Positions 1 to 9,062 of a DNA stretch of 34,428 nt are shown in pieces (position 1 is the first letter of the stretch; the number at the start of each line of letters is the position of its first letter). Below the pieces are notes generated by a model. It was not told the DNA's origin. It saw nothing but the letters and a program-made list of their open reading frames with translations, and ran no database searches. Origin of the DNA: Methanosarcinales archaeon (lineage in GTDB: Archaea > Halobacteriota > Methanosarcinia > Methanosarcinales > Methanocomedenaceae); NCBI GenBank assembly GCA_030600695.1, contig JAUVLO010000003.1:1-34428 (forward strand). The letters are read 5' to 3'. The position numbers and the translations under genes are program-made.

Positions 1-74
1 ATTTCTTCAGACCAATCTTCGAGGCACATGAAATATAATTGCAGGTGGTCATCATCAAGGTCTATAATGTTCAT
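1..74 (-). CDS. 5' part of a CDS running off the window; possible GNAT-type acetyltransferase
   Basis: Reverse strand ATG at 74 reads MNIIDLDDDHLQLYFMCLEDWSEE... open to the window edge, preceded by a purine-rich GGGGGAG Shine-Dalgarno-like motif. GNAT family guess is weak. Confidence 0.5.
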   Translation of the reverse strand, partial: MNIIDLDDDHLQLYFMCLEDWSEE

Positions 75-170
75 ATTTTATCTCCCCCTTGTATGAATGA
101 TTTTACCTCAATTTAAGTGACAAAATTCTTGTCCTTGAGTCTAAGCTCCATAAGAATCTGGTAATTTTCT

Positions 171-359
171 TCAAGCCTTTTTTTTATGTATAGGAAATAA
201 GGCCATCTGACACATACTCAACTTATCTTTAAAATATTCCCAATCTTTAATTAAGATTTTCTTTCTCCCCCCACCATCCAATTCTTCGATCAATTCTGTA
301 TATTCTACAAAAAATGATTTACTAATTTGTGTAGTGACCTGCGGCCGGATGGCCATCAA
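171..359 (-). CDS. small hypothetical protein
   Basis: 62-aa ORF with no recognised domain. Confidence 0.25.
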   Translation of the reverse strand: MMAIRPQVTTQISKSFFVEYTELIEELDGGGRKKILIKDWEYFKDKLSMCQMALFPIHKKKA

Positions 360-421
360 GCTGCTATTTGTGTTGCAGGCTAATTTCCATAAAACAAGGA
401 TAGTATGACCTTGATTTTTCT

Positions 422-2854
422 TTAAGAAAGTGAATCCAGGTTATTTTGCACTGTTACCATGTTTGGATGATCCACACCTAAATATTTGGTAAATATGGCC
501 AGCGCACGCTCATACATTTTCTTTGCCCCTTCCAGATCCCCACGTGCTTCCAGGACACCACCTAGGTTAATAACATAGATTGCCACTTGAGGATGGTCGG
601 GGCCGTAGGCAGCTTCACCGATGACCAGCGCACGCTCATACATTTTCTTTGCACCTTCCAGATCCCCAATATCTTTTAGGACGAAACCGAGGTTATTGAC
701 ACTGATTGCCACAGTAGGATGGTCGGGACCGTAGGCAGCTTCATCGATGGCCAGCGACCGCTCAAACATTTTCTTTGCTCCTTCCAGATCCCCAAGATCT
801 TGCAGGACGAGACTGAGGTTATTAACATAGATTGCCACTTGAGGATGGTCAGGGCCGTAGACAGCTTCACCTATGGCCAGCGACCGCTCATGCATTTTCT
901 TTGCATCTTCCAGACCCCCAAGATCTTGCAGGACGAGACCGAGGTTACTAACATAGATTGCCACTTGAGGATGGTCAGGGCCGTAGGCAGCTTCATCGAT
1001 GGCCAGCGACCGCTCAAACATTTTCTTTGCTCCTTCCAGATCCCCAAGATCTTTCAGGATGAGACCGAGGTTATTGACATCGATCGCAACATCAGGATGG
1101 TCGGGGCCGTAGGCAGCTTCATCGATGGCAAGCGCCTGCTCAAACATTTCTTTAGCTTCAGCAAATTGGGCACGTCCTTTTAGATAGAGCCCTGTCTGAT
1201 TCAATAACCTCCCTGTTGAATCCGAAGCCACATCAAGAGCTTCAGCATGCTCTGCTGCCGCCAGAGCATGGGGCAGTAAACGGGAGCAAACAGGCCAGGT
1301 CCCGACATCATCACTTTTAAATGGAAATGCCTTATTAACGATACGTACGGCTGCTTCGGCCCATTTTTTAATTTCATCCTCATCCAGCCGGTCGCGGGTA
1401 ACTGCCTGCACTAACCTGTGAACTGAAATTGTTTCTGCTGTGATCTCAACCAGAGAATAGCGGCGCAAAGGGTCCACTGCATCATCAAATGCCAGGGGGT
1501 CGGATGCCACAGCAGTTAGGGATTCAGGCAGGTATTGCACCCCTGAATTCAACAGTTCAACAGGAATATCGTCCGGTGCCAGAAAAGCACACAGGTTCAA
1601 TAGATCTGCGCCAGAGGGCGATAATTGCCTTACTTCATCAAAGGCAATGTTCCATGTAGTGGCTACCGTATCCGGGTAATCTGGGGGAGGTCCTGCCCGG
1701 TCCCATAGCTCATTTTTACGGGCAGTGAACATTTTCAGGTAATCAGGAAGCGATCTTCTCGTTGCATCCATGTAAGCCCCTGCCTGTTCCAGAGCAAGAG
1801 GCAGGTCACCTAACGCATCTGCCAGGGTATCAGCGGCTTCTCTGTCTGCATATCCGGTCCGCTTCAGGAGAAGGTCTACTGATTCTGGGCGTTTCAAAAC
1901 CTTCACATCCAGAGGAGTGGCAGTGCCCAGCCAGTTCGCGTTTCGAGACGTGATAAGTACATGCCCCATCTGTCCTTGCGGAATGTAATTTCTTACATAT
2001 GCCCGGTCTTTTGCGTTATCGAAAACAAGCAGCCATTTCGGATTTTGCTCAAGCCATTGCTTTACCGCTTTAATGATGAGCAATTGATCCGCAGCTTCTT
2101 TATCTGGCAGATCCAGTGCTTTAGCAAGGCTGGCATAATCGGCAGCCAAGGTCGCAGGCTCTTCTGAACGGACCCACCACACTATGTCATATTCTGCTAC
2201 GTTGCGGTAGGCATATTCAAAGGCAAGCTGAGTCTTGCCAACACCACCCAGTCCATGAATGGCCTGTGTTAATGCGGCGGGCTTGCCTGAACTCAAGGCC
2301 GTCTTCAAGCTGGCCAAATGCTCCTCACGACCGGTGAAGTTGAGGTTGCGGTTATGGGGCACATTCCAGATAGGCGGGAGAGTACCAGGGAAACGGGGCT
2401 GCTCGGTTACAGAACGCTGGGCACCTCCAGGGAACTTCGGCTCGATTGAAGGCTTCATCCTTTCCCGACTGATTCCTTGCAACAGCCCCTCTTTAGCTGC
2501 AGTTTCGTTGAGGTCCAGCAGATCGATACGGATAATTGGAGGTAAGAGACCTTCAATATCACATTTTTGGACACGAACGGGTAACAATGTGCCCTTTTCT
2601 CCGGTAGGGTCCTGAGCAAAGGCGGCTGCCCACTCTGGCTGGGTATAAAGTGCGTTAAGATAGGCTGGGGACAGGATGGCGATGGTTCGCTCTGCTTCAC
2701 TAGCCGCTCGCTGCATCTCCAGCACAAAGTTAGAACCTGGCCTGAAATCCCAGGCTTGTAAGACGGTGGTGTATCCTGCTTCCTCCAGCGTCCAGGCGGT
2801 CCATTCAGCCCAGGTTTTGTCCGCACTGTTGTAGCTGATAAAGAAGTCTTTCAC
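422..2854 (-). CDS. TIR - NB-ARC (STAND NTPase) - TPR protein
   Basis: N-terminal TIR (MKDFFISYNSADKTWAEW...TQPEWAAAF), Walker A GLGGVGKTQLA, LLVFDNA Walker B-like, C-terminal 42-aa kinesin-light-chain-like TPRs (YGPDHPxVAIxVNNLGxVLxDLGDLEGAKKMxERxLAI). Confidence 0.93.
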   Translation of the reverse strand: MKDFFISYNSADKTWAEWTAWTLEEAGYTTVLQAWDFRPGSNFVLEMQRAASEAERTIAILSPAYLNALYTQPEWAAAFAQDPTGEKGTLLPVRVQKCDIEGLLPPIIRIDLLDLNETAAKEGLLQGISRERMKPSIEPKFPGGAQRSVTEQPRFPGTLPPIWNVPHNRNLNFTGREEHLASLKTALSSGKPAALTQAIHGLGGVGKTQLAFEYAYRNVAEYDIVWWVRSEEPATLAADYASLAKALDLPDKEAADQLLIIKAVKQWLEQNPKWLLVFDNAKDRAYVRNYIPQGQMGHVLITSRNANWLGTATPLDVKVLKRPESVDLLLKRTGYADREAADTLADALGDLPLALEQAGAYMDATRRSLPDYLKMFTARKNELWDRAGPPPDYPDTVATTWNIAFDEVRQLSPSGADLLNLCAFLAPDDIPVELLNSGVQYLPESLTAVASDPLAFDDAVDPLRRYSLVEITAETISVHRLVQAVTRDRLDEDEIKKWAEAAVRIVNKAFPFKSDDVGTWPVCSRLLPHALAAAEHAEALDVASDSTGRLLNQTGLYLKGRAQFAEAKEMFEQALAIDEAAYGPDHPDVAIDVNNLGLILKDLGDLEGAKKMFERSLAIDEAAYGPDHPQVAIYVSNLGLVLQDLGGLEDAKKMHERSLAIGEAVYGPDHPQVAIYVNNLSLVLQDLGDLEGAKKMFERSLAIDEAAYGPDHPTVAISVNNLGFVLKDIGDLEGAKKMYERALVIGEAAYGPDHPQVAIYVINLGGVLEARGDLEGAKKMYERALAIFTKYLGVDHPNMVTVQNNLDSLS
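548..1178 (-). repeat. 126-bp in-gene tandem repeat encoding 42-aa TPR units
   Basis: Five or more near-identical units (ggatggtcgggrccgtaggcagcttcatcgatggccagcg...ctcaaacattttctttgctccttccagatcccc). Confidence 0.9.
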
Positions 2855-3215
2855 TTTGATCTCTTCCCGTTTCCAAAATATTACAATACTGGATGATATA
2901 TGACCTTATAAAACTTTATTATGATAATAAGAAAGGTTATTCGAACCTGAATATTCAGATGATAACTCAAAAAAAAGACAATACTCATCAATAGCTATAT
3001 ATCCATCTCGTTTGCGATTCCGACTACGTCAAAGAATAAGACTTTTTATCTGATAAATAAGATGCCGAATTCATGATTGCTGGAACATCGCAGCAATATC
3101 CTTCATATCCAGTTATTCTCGTCCATATACCTTATACACTTATCTGTAGACCCAATTCCGGACATAAGCATGAATATCCTCTCACCGCTTCCGCGCACCA
3201 TCTCGGTTATAAAAC

Positions 3216-3244
3216 ATAGTTTAAACTATTATAGTTTAAACTAT
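3216..3244. repeat. two tandem perfect 14-bp palindromes ATAGTTTAAACTAT separated by one T
   Basis: ATAGTTTAAACTAT at 3216-3229 and 3231-3244, directly 3' of the NOG1 stop. Confidence 0.95.
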
Positions 3245-4291
3245 TTATTTATCAATTGTGCCGTCATACTTCCCCATATCCATCATAGAAACCAGCCGCC
3301 CCATCACATCGTCCACACCCTCACCTGTCAGGGTTGACATGACCGCATCGAACCCGTTCCCTGGTATCTTATCCAGCATGCCAACTTTATTGGCTGCCAC
3401 CAGCGGTTCAACCTTATTGTCTGCCACCAGCAGGTCAACCTTATTGGCCGCCACCAGCATGGGCATCTCAATATGCTCCCGCACTTCATCCAGAAGCCTC
3501 ATCTGCTTATCCGGCTCATACCCGCATGTGCCTGAGGGGTCAACAATGAACAGCAGCACATCGCCAAGGTGCCTCAGTGCCGAGATGGCCTGCATTTCTA
3601 TCTCATTACGCTGTCCCAGCGGCCTGTCCAGCAGACCTGGTGTGTCCACTATCTGGCATCTGGTACTTCCCACTTTGAAATGCCCCACAGCCAGCCCCTT
3701 GGTGGTGAAAGGATATGATGCAACCTCCGGACTTGCACTTGACACCAGGGCAACGAAACTGGATTTCCCCACATTAGGATAGCCAGCGATCACAATGGTG
3801 GGCTCCATTCCCACGGCCGGAAGTTTGCGTAATTTATTCCTGGCCTCATTCAGTAACCTGAGGTTCTTATCCACATCATTCACGATGGAAGATATCCTGC
3901 CGTACGCAGCCTTACGAACGGCCACAGAGTCATCGCTGTGCCGCATCTTTCCCACATGCAGCCGTGCCACTTCATGTATCTTCTCACCAGCCCACTGCAC
4001 TGATGCAATATTGGTCCTCAATGCATCCACACCCACCAGTATGTCTGCTAATTCCCTGTAGAATTCAGGGATATTATCAAAACTTGGGAACTGCCGCACC
4101 ACATTTGCAAGGTTATCCGATAGTATGTTGGCTGCGGTCAACAACATGGACTCCTCAGCCCGGCGGCGGGAATATTCACTCCTTATTGTTTTACCTTTCC
4201 GGGCACGGCTGGCTTTGCGAAAGGCCTTGTCCAGAAGTTCTTCCGAAGTTGGGATGGTATGTATCTTCTCAAATATCATTTGCCTCACCAA
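3245..4291 (-). CDS. NOG1-family GTP-binding protein
   Basis: GYPNVGKSS (G1), VDTPGLLDRP (G3), NKVD (G4), N-terminal NOG1 helical region. Confidence 0.9.
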   Translation of the reverse strand: MVRQMIFEKIHTIPTSEELLDKAFRKASRARKGKTIRSEYSRRRAEESMLLTAANILSDNLANVVRQFPSFDNIPEFYRELADILVGVDALRTNIASVQWAGEKIHEVARLHVGKMRHSDDSVAVRKAAYGRISSIVNDVDKNLRLLNEARNKLRKLPAVGMEPTIVIAGYPNVGKSSFVALVSSASPEVASYPFTTKGLAVGHFKVGSTRCQIVDTPGLLDRPLGQRNEIEMQAISALRHLGDVLLFIVDPSGTCGYEPDKQMRLLDEVREHIEMPMLVAANKVDLLVADNKVEPLVAANKVGMLDKIPGNGFDAVMSTLTGEGVDDVMGRLVSMMDMGKYDGTIDK

Positions 4292-4360
4292 CAGCGGCTG
4301 TGCTCATAAAGATTGCTCTGGCGGTTAAGAGACTTATTATTATTTCCTGGAACGGTTTAG

Positions 4361-4427
4361 AACCACAGAGGGCACAGAGGGCACAGAGAAACAATAACGC
4401 TCTGTGCTCTCTGTGCTCTCTGTGGTT
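4361..4427. repeat. long iterated-word hairpin (CACAGAGGG words)
   Basis: Left arm AACCACAGAGGGCACAGAGGGCACAGAG 4361-4388 pairs with 4400-4427 (26/28 plus two G-U), 11-nt loop. Confidence 0.9.
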
Positions 4428-4480
4428 GATTTTCTTTGGCATGATCTATTTCATCCAGAATAAATTAAAAAATCTGCCGT

Positions 4481-5653
4481 TCAATTCCGTCCCTCAATAT
4501 ACTTTGCCCTGAATTTTTCATCCCTCATAAGGCAGTCAGGAGCGCGGTAAATCCCTGTTTTCTGGATACGCCGCCAGATACCTTTTAGCGGCTCATCATG
4601 GACATTCCCGTACGGTATAGGGATACAGGCACATGGCAGGACATCACCCTGGGGTGTCACATGCAGCCAGCGCCGGCCTGCAAAACAGCCGGTAGTACTC
4701 ATGACATGGGGTATACAGAACACCTTCACTGCCCCGCCGCTTCTTCGTTCAACGAACTCATCCAGCAGTTTATGGTGTTCAGGAGAGAGAATATCCTTTT
4801 TATGGTCTATCCACCTTCCGGTAGGTACTATCTCATAGAAAGATAGCTCATGCACCCCCATTGATTCGGCCAGATCGTAGAACCCATCCAGGTCATGGAT
4901 GTTATGGGGTGCCACCACCACGTAAATGTCTACCAGCATTCCCGCATCCAGGCAGTACCTTATGGCATTTATAGCTTCACTGAATACACCCTCCCTGCCC
5001 CGGATCCTGTCATGTTCGCCCTCCTTTGGGCTGTCAAGGCTGACATTGACACTATACATGCCGGCTTTGGCCAGTGCCAGGGCTTTTTCTTTTGAGAGAC
5101 CTGAACCGGATGTGAATACAGTTGCAATGGCCTCCTCCGGGACATGGGAGACCAGGTCCTCAAGTCCTTCATATACCATGGGCTCGCCGCCGTCAAAAAT
5201 TATCTGGGTGGCCCCCATATCCACAGACTGGTCAATAATATCCTTGATGGCAGGAACAGACAGACTAGTCTTGTTCTTAGTATCTGGCAGGGCACAGTGG
5301 ATGCACCTGTTAGGGCATTCTTCTGTGATGGAAATGGTCACCTGTTCCGGGTTGGTGGACGCAGGCATGCCAAGGTTCCACAAGGTTTTGGCCATCATAT
5401 TCTTTATTTGGCTGTGCACCAGCCTGTCAAATGCCCTGGAGGGGATGGGAGGTATCCAGGTAGAAAAGAACAGTGCATCACCTGTGACCCTTACAGGAAC
5501 TTCCCCCTCAAAGAGGCTTACCAGGGGGCCGGTAAAGCGATCTACCAGGAAGCGCAAAGGACCCGAAGTTTCCACTCTTACAGAACCATGGTCAATATAA
5601 GCGAATACTTTAAAAAGGAAGTTTTTATAGAGGGGGAATTTCAGTTCATCCAT
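4481..5653 (-). CDS. radical SAM/SPASM-type protein
   Basis: CPNRCIHC motif, DGGEP, C-terminal Cys cluster (CFAGRRWLHVTPQGDVLPCACIP...C). Confidence 0.88.
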   Translation of the reverse strand: MDELKFPLYKNFLFKVFAYIDHGSVRVETSGPLRFLVDRFTGPLVSLFEGEVPVRVTGDALFFSTWIPPIPSRAFDRLVHSQIKNMMAKTLWNLGMPASTNPEQVTISITEECPNRCIHCALPDTKNKTSLSVPAIKDIIDQSVDMGATQIIFDGGEPMVYEGLEDLVSHVPEEAIATVFTSGSGLSKEKALALAKAGMYSVNVSLDSPKEGEHDRIRGREGVFSEAINAIRYCLDAGMLVDIYVVVAPHNIHDLDGFYDLAESMGVHELSFYEIVPTGRWIDHKKDILSPEHHKLLDEFVERRSGGAVKVFCIPHVMSTTGCFAGRRWLHVTPQGDVLPCACIPIPYGNVHDEPLKGIWRRIQKTGIYRAPDCLMRDEKFRAKYIEGRN

Positions 5654-5714
5654 AATCGTATCAGGGTAATGTGATTACCATACTTTAAGTATTATGTACA
5701 GATATTTATTATCG

Positions 5715-5800
5715 AATATTATCAAAATACTATCAATATTACCAGAATATTATCGGAATATTACCAGAATATTACCAGAATATCATCGGAACATTATTAC
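5715..5800. repeat. 11-bp tandem array (AATATTACCAG / AATATTATCGG variants)
   Basis: Units read directly: AATATTACCAG, AATATTATCGG, AATATTACCAG, AATATTACCAG, AATATCATCGG, AACATTATTAC plus degenerate flanking units. Confidence 0.85.
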
Positions 5801-5814
5801 TAATATTATAGAAC

Positions 5815-6357
5815 ATGGATCTCAAAATAGAAAATGGAATGCATATCATCCAGGGAAGTTTAGTGGGAATCCTGACAGTCATGGGTGTCATAATCGGTGC
5901 ATCGGTTTTTGGTGATACATCATTTATTATCAATGCTGCACTTGGAGGAGCAGTAGCGCTTGCACTGGCAAACTGCGCAGGTTCTTATGTAACAAGGAGT
6001 GCAAAAGAATATGATAAACTTTCCAGACTCGAAAAACCCCTGCTCAGAAGCCTTGACAATACAAAGATAAAAAAGCTGACCGAAAAAAAAGTCCTGGTCT
6101 GTTCCCTTGCAATGGGTGGTGCGAGTTTTATCGGTTCACTGATACCCATATTGCCTTTTATTTTTCTTGAAACCCGCCGCCTGGAGGTATCCATCGGATT
6201 AAGTATTACTGCCCTGGCCTTGCTGGGAATATATTCAGGTAAGGTATTAAAACAAAATATCCTGTTTCACTTAATAAGAATGGCAGGGTTGGGTGGAGTT
6301 ATAATACTTGTGATCTATATATTATTCCAGATAAAAACCGGCCAACCCATTATGTAA
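5815..6357 (+). CDS. VIT1/CCC1-like (TIGR00267-type) transmembrane protein
   Basis: Multi-span protein with GSLVGILTVMGVIIGASVFG and ALGGAVALALANCAGSYVTRSAKEYDKL. Confidence 0.7.
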   Translation: MDLKIENGMHIIQGSLVGILTVMGVIIGASVFGDTSFIINAALGGAVALALANCAGSYVTRSAKEYDKLSRLEKPLLRSLDNTKIKKLTEKKVLVCSLAMGGASFIGSLIPILPFIFLETRRLEVSIGLSITALALLGIYSGKVLKQNILFHLIRMAGLGGVIILVIYILFQIKTGQPIM

Positions 6358-6401
6358 TTCCTGAACTGCCGGGTCATCAATTCCGGAACCACTGAGTCAT
6401 C

Positions 6402-6632
6402 CATGTGTCATCGGTTAAGAATTATATTGTAATGGAACACGGATTGCACGGATGACACGGATGCGCACGGATAAAAAATAAATCCGTGTAAATCCGTCAA
6501 ATCCGTGAAAATCCGTCAAATCCGTGTCATCCGTGTTCGATTTAAATTAAATTGGATAATCGTATGAAATTATTGGTCTTTTGGAAAATAATATATACCG
6601 ACTCTGTCCAACTCCTTAACCGATGACCAATG
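6402..6632 (+). mobile_element. MITE-like element copy 1 (231 bp)
   Basis: Terminal inverted repeats CATGTGTCATCGGTTAAG...CTTAACCGATGACCAATG; perfect 10-bp flanking duplication CTGAGTCATC at 6392-6401 and 6633-6642; second copy at 17386-17597. Confidence 0.92.
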
Positions 6633-6640
6633 CTGAGTCA

Positions 6641-7564
6641 TCATATGGTATAAATTGAATATATAAAGAACACATACATCAATAGATACAGGACACCCCA
6701 CAAACGAGATATCTCCTTTTTCCTGACAACAAGGATCAGGATCAGCGATAACAACAGTAGATATGCAAGGTTGAACCTGAACAGGAAGGCGTCTTCAACC
6801 ACCACTTCCCTTATCATGGAAGCAGTACCCATTGCCAGCACAATGTTGGTGATATTGGACCCTATCACATTTCCAAGTATCAACATGGTAAATCCGCGAC
6901 GGGCTGCTGAAATGGACACTGCCAGTTCGGGCAGGGACGTACCCAGTGCAATTACGGTAAGAGCGATAACCGCACTTGAGATCCCCAGATGGTTCGCCAG
7001 GACGACAGCCGAATCAACCAGCAATTTGCTGCCAATGAGCACACCGACCAGTCCGGCCAGAGTGTAAAATATTATTTTGATATTAAAATCATCGTTGTTC
7101 TTCGATTCATTTGGTCTTTTGTGGGATTTTATTGAATATAATATGTATACGATATATACCCCTGTCAGTATCACACCTTCAAGCCTGCTTATGCTGTTAT
7201 TGGTTAGAATGAGTAGTATACCAAAACTAATCACAAGTAAATGAATGATACTTTCCTTGAACATGTGGTCGTCAGAGATGACAGTATTCCTGATAAAAAA
7301 AGATAAACCAAGTACAAGCGCAATATTTGTGATATTAGAACCTACAACATTGCCGATCACAATGCCTGATACGCCTGAAAAAGATGCATAGTCGGTCACA
7401 ATGATCTCTGGCAGGGATGTACCTATCCCTACTATGGTTATACCTATAAGGAATTGTGAAACCCCGAAAGACCTGGCCAGTTTAACAGCATTCTCTGTAA
7501 AGAAATCACTGGAATATACAATTATAGGGAAAGCAATGATAAATAACAGTATATCAAGTAGCAT
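6641..7564 (-). CDS. calcium/sodium antiporter (CaCA family)
   Basis: Two internal repeats GTSLPEIIVT...GNVVGSNITNIALVLG and GTSLPELAVSISAARRG...GNVIGSNITNIVLAMG. Confidence 0.92.
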   Translation of the reverse strand: MLLDILLFIIAFPIIVYSSDFFTENAVKLARSFGVSQFLIGITIVGIGTSLPEIIVTDYASFSGVSGIVIGNVVGSNITNIALVLGLSFFIRNTVISDDHMFKESIIHLLVISFGILLILTNNSISRLEGVILTGVYIVYILYSIKSHKRPNESKNNDDFNIKIIFYTLAGLVGVLIGSKLLVDSAVVLANHLGISSAVIALTVIALGTSLPELAVSISAARRGFTMLILGNVIGSNITNIVLAMGTASMIREVVVEDAFLFRFNLAYLLLLSLILILVVRKKEISRLWGVLYLLMYVFFIYSIYTI

Positions 7565-7571
7565 CGTTTTT

Positions 7572-8273
7572 TCACAAAATTAATTCTAATATAGCAGACG
7601 GGTCATCAAGTACTGTTATCTCATCCAATCCCCTGAGTATCCGGACGTTCCTGCTGTCAATATCCCGGATTCTGAGTTCCACTTCCCCGCCCTTTATTGC
7701 TCCGTACGGGCATAAATCAACACAATTACCGCAACCGTCACACAATAACAGGTCTATTTGTGGCTCATCAGTAAAGGCCTGTTTGGGACATTCGTTCTTA
7801 GGAGGACAATCCTCACAATTCCGGCATAGGTCCCGGTCAATATTATAGGGCAGTTCCGAGCGTACCACACCTGCAATATCCACAGGTACTATATGTACAG
7901 GAACACTGCCTTTTACTGCCTGGGTCACTGCATTGGTGACAAGGGTGTCTGCAATGCCGTGGGTTATTTTTGCAACAGTATTGGATGTGGCAGGCGATAT
8001 GATGAGATGGTCGTATTTATCCATGAGGAACCTTCCGACCTTTGGATAACTTTTGCCCTGGTCCCTTTCAAGGAAAATCTCTTCCATATACCCACCCGGG
8101 GCAATACTATCCAGTGATCCGAGCAAGCCGTACATTTTCAGTACCTCTTCTCCTGCCCCTGATATGAAAATCGATACTTTCAGGTCAGGATGTTGTTGTT
8201 TAAGTTTCCTGAATACTTCATAACTCTCTTTCAGGTAATGCCCGGCACCTGTAATTCCCCATGCGATCCTCAT
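7572..8273 (-). CDS. iron-sulfur flavoprotein, dihydromethanopterin reductase DmrX-like / archaeoflavoprotein
   Basis: N-terminal flavoprotein fold (WGITGAGHYLKES, SPATSNTVAKITHGIADTLVTNA) plus two Cys clusters CRNCEDCPPKNECP and CDGCGNCVDLCP. Confidence 0.8.
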   Translation of the reverse strand: MRIAWGITGAGHYLKESYEVFRKLKQQHPDLKVSIFISGAGEEVLKMYGLLGSLDSIAPGGYMEEIFLERDQGKSYPKVGRFLMDKYDHLIISPATSNTVAKITHGIADTLVTNAVTQAVKGSVPVHIVPVDIAGVVRSELPYNIDRDLCRNCEDCPPKNECPKQAFTDEPQIDLLLCDGCGNCVDLCPYGAIKGGEVELRIRDIDSRNVRILRGLDEITVLDDPSAILELIL

Positions 8274-8378
8274 ATTTCCAAATCCTTATTAATTGATTAT
8301 ATCATTAAATTAATCAGTAATAGCATTTGTTCTTAAAATCAATATTTATTTATGTTTCCTGGAATACAGTAATTAACT

Positions 8379-9062
8379 ATGTCTATCAAAGCCGTCCTGT
8401 TCGACCTGGATAATACATTGCTGGACTTTTCTGAAATGAAGCATATGGCAGTGAACATGGCCATCAGGGCCATGATCGACCAGGGGCTTGATATGGACCC
8501 TGATGAAGCTTTCAGAAGCATTTTCGAAACGTACTATGAGGTGGGGATCGAATCAGACAACGCATTCAGTGAATTCCTGAAACGAAGGTTCGGGCAGGTA
8601 GATGAGCGCATCCTTGCGGCTGGTGTTAATGCATACCTGCGCACCAAGCCCTCATTCCTGGAGCCGTATCCCAATGTGGTGCCCACCCTTATCAAACTGA
8701 TAAAGTCGGGGCTTGTTATTGGTATATTGACCGATGCGCCCAGGCTGAAGGGATGGCAGCGGCTGTGCGCCATAAGACTGCAGCATTTCTTTGACCATGT
8801 GATTACCAGGGATGACAGTGGTGCATCGAAGACCGGAGGACTTCCATTCGAATATGCGCTTGGGCAATTGAAACTATCCCCAAAAGAAGTGCTGTTTATA
8901 GGAGACAGTGTTGAGCGGGATATAAAAGGCGCAAAGGCGGCTGGTATGGTGACTGCACTGGCAGGCTATGGGACCAAGGACACGGAGGAGGTCATACTAG
9001 CTGCACAGCCCGATTATATTCTGTCAGATTTCAGGGAATTGCTGGATATCATAGGTATGTAA
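8379..9062 (+). CDS. HAD-family hydrolase
   Basis: DLDNTLLDF, LTDAPRLKGWQR, FIGDSVERDIKGAKAAGM. Confidence 0.92.
   Translation: MSIKAVLFDLDNTLLDFSEMKHMAVNMAIRAMIDQGLDMDPDEAFRSIFETYYEVGIESDNAFSEFLKRRFGQVDERILAAGVNAYLRTKPSFLEPYPNVVPTLIKLIKSGLVIGILTDAPRLKGWQRLCAIRLQHFFDHVITRDDSGASKTGGLPFEYALGQLKLSPKEVLFIGDSVERDIKGAKAAGMVTALAGYGTKDTEEVILAAQPDYILSDFRELLDIIGM

Noticed and set aside
422-1180. Repeats in the TIR protein as a CRISPR or mobile repeat
   Set aside because: 126-bp units are in frame and encode TPR motifs.
719-1183. Plus-strand 154-aa ORF antisense to the TPR region
   Set aside because: Repeat-driven shadow ORF; the minus strand encodes clear TPRs in the same DNA.
3258-3782. Plus-strand ORFs opposite NOG1 (also 3795-4061, 3964-4512)
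   Set aside because: Overlap a well supported GTPase gene; no recognisable domains.
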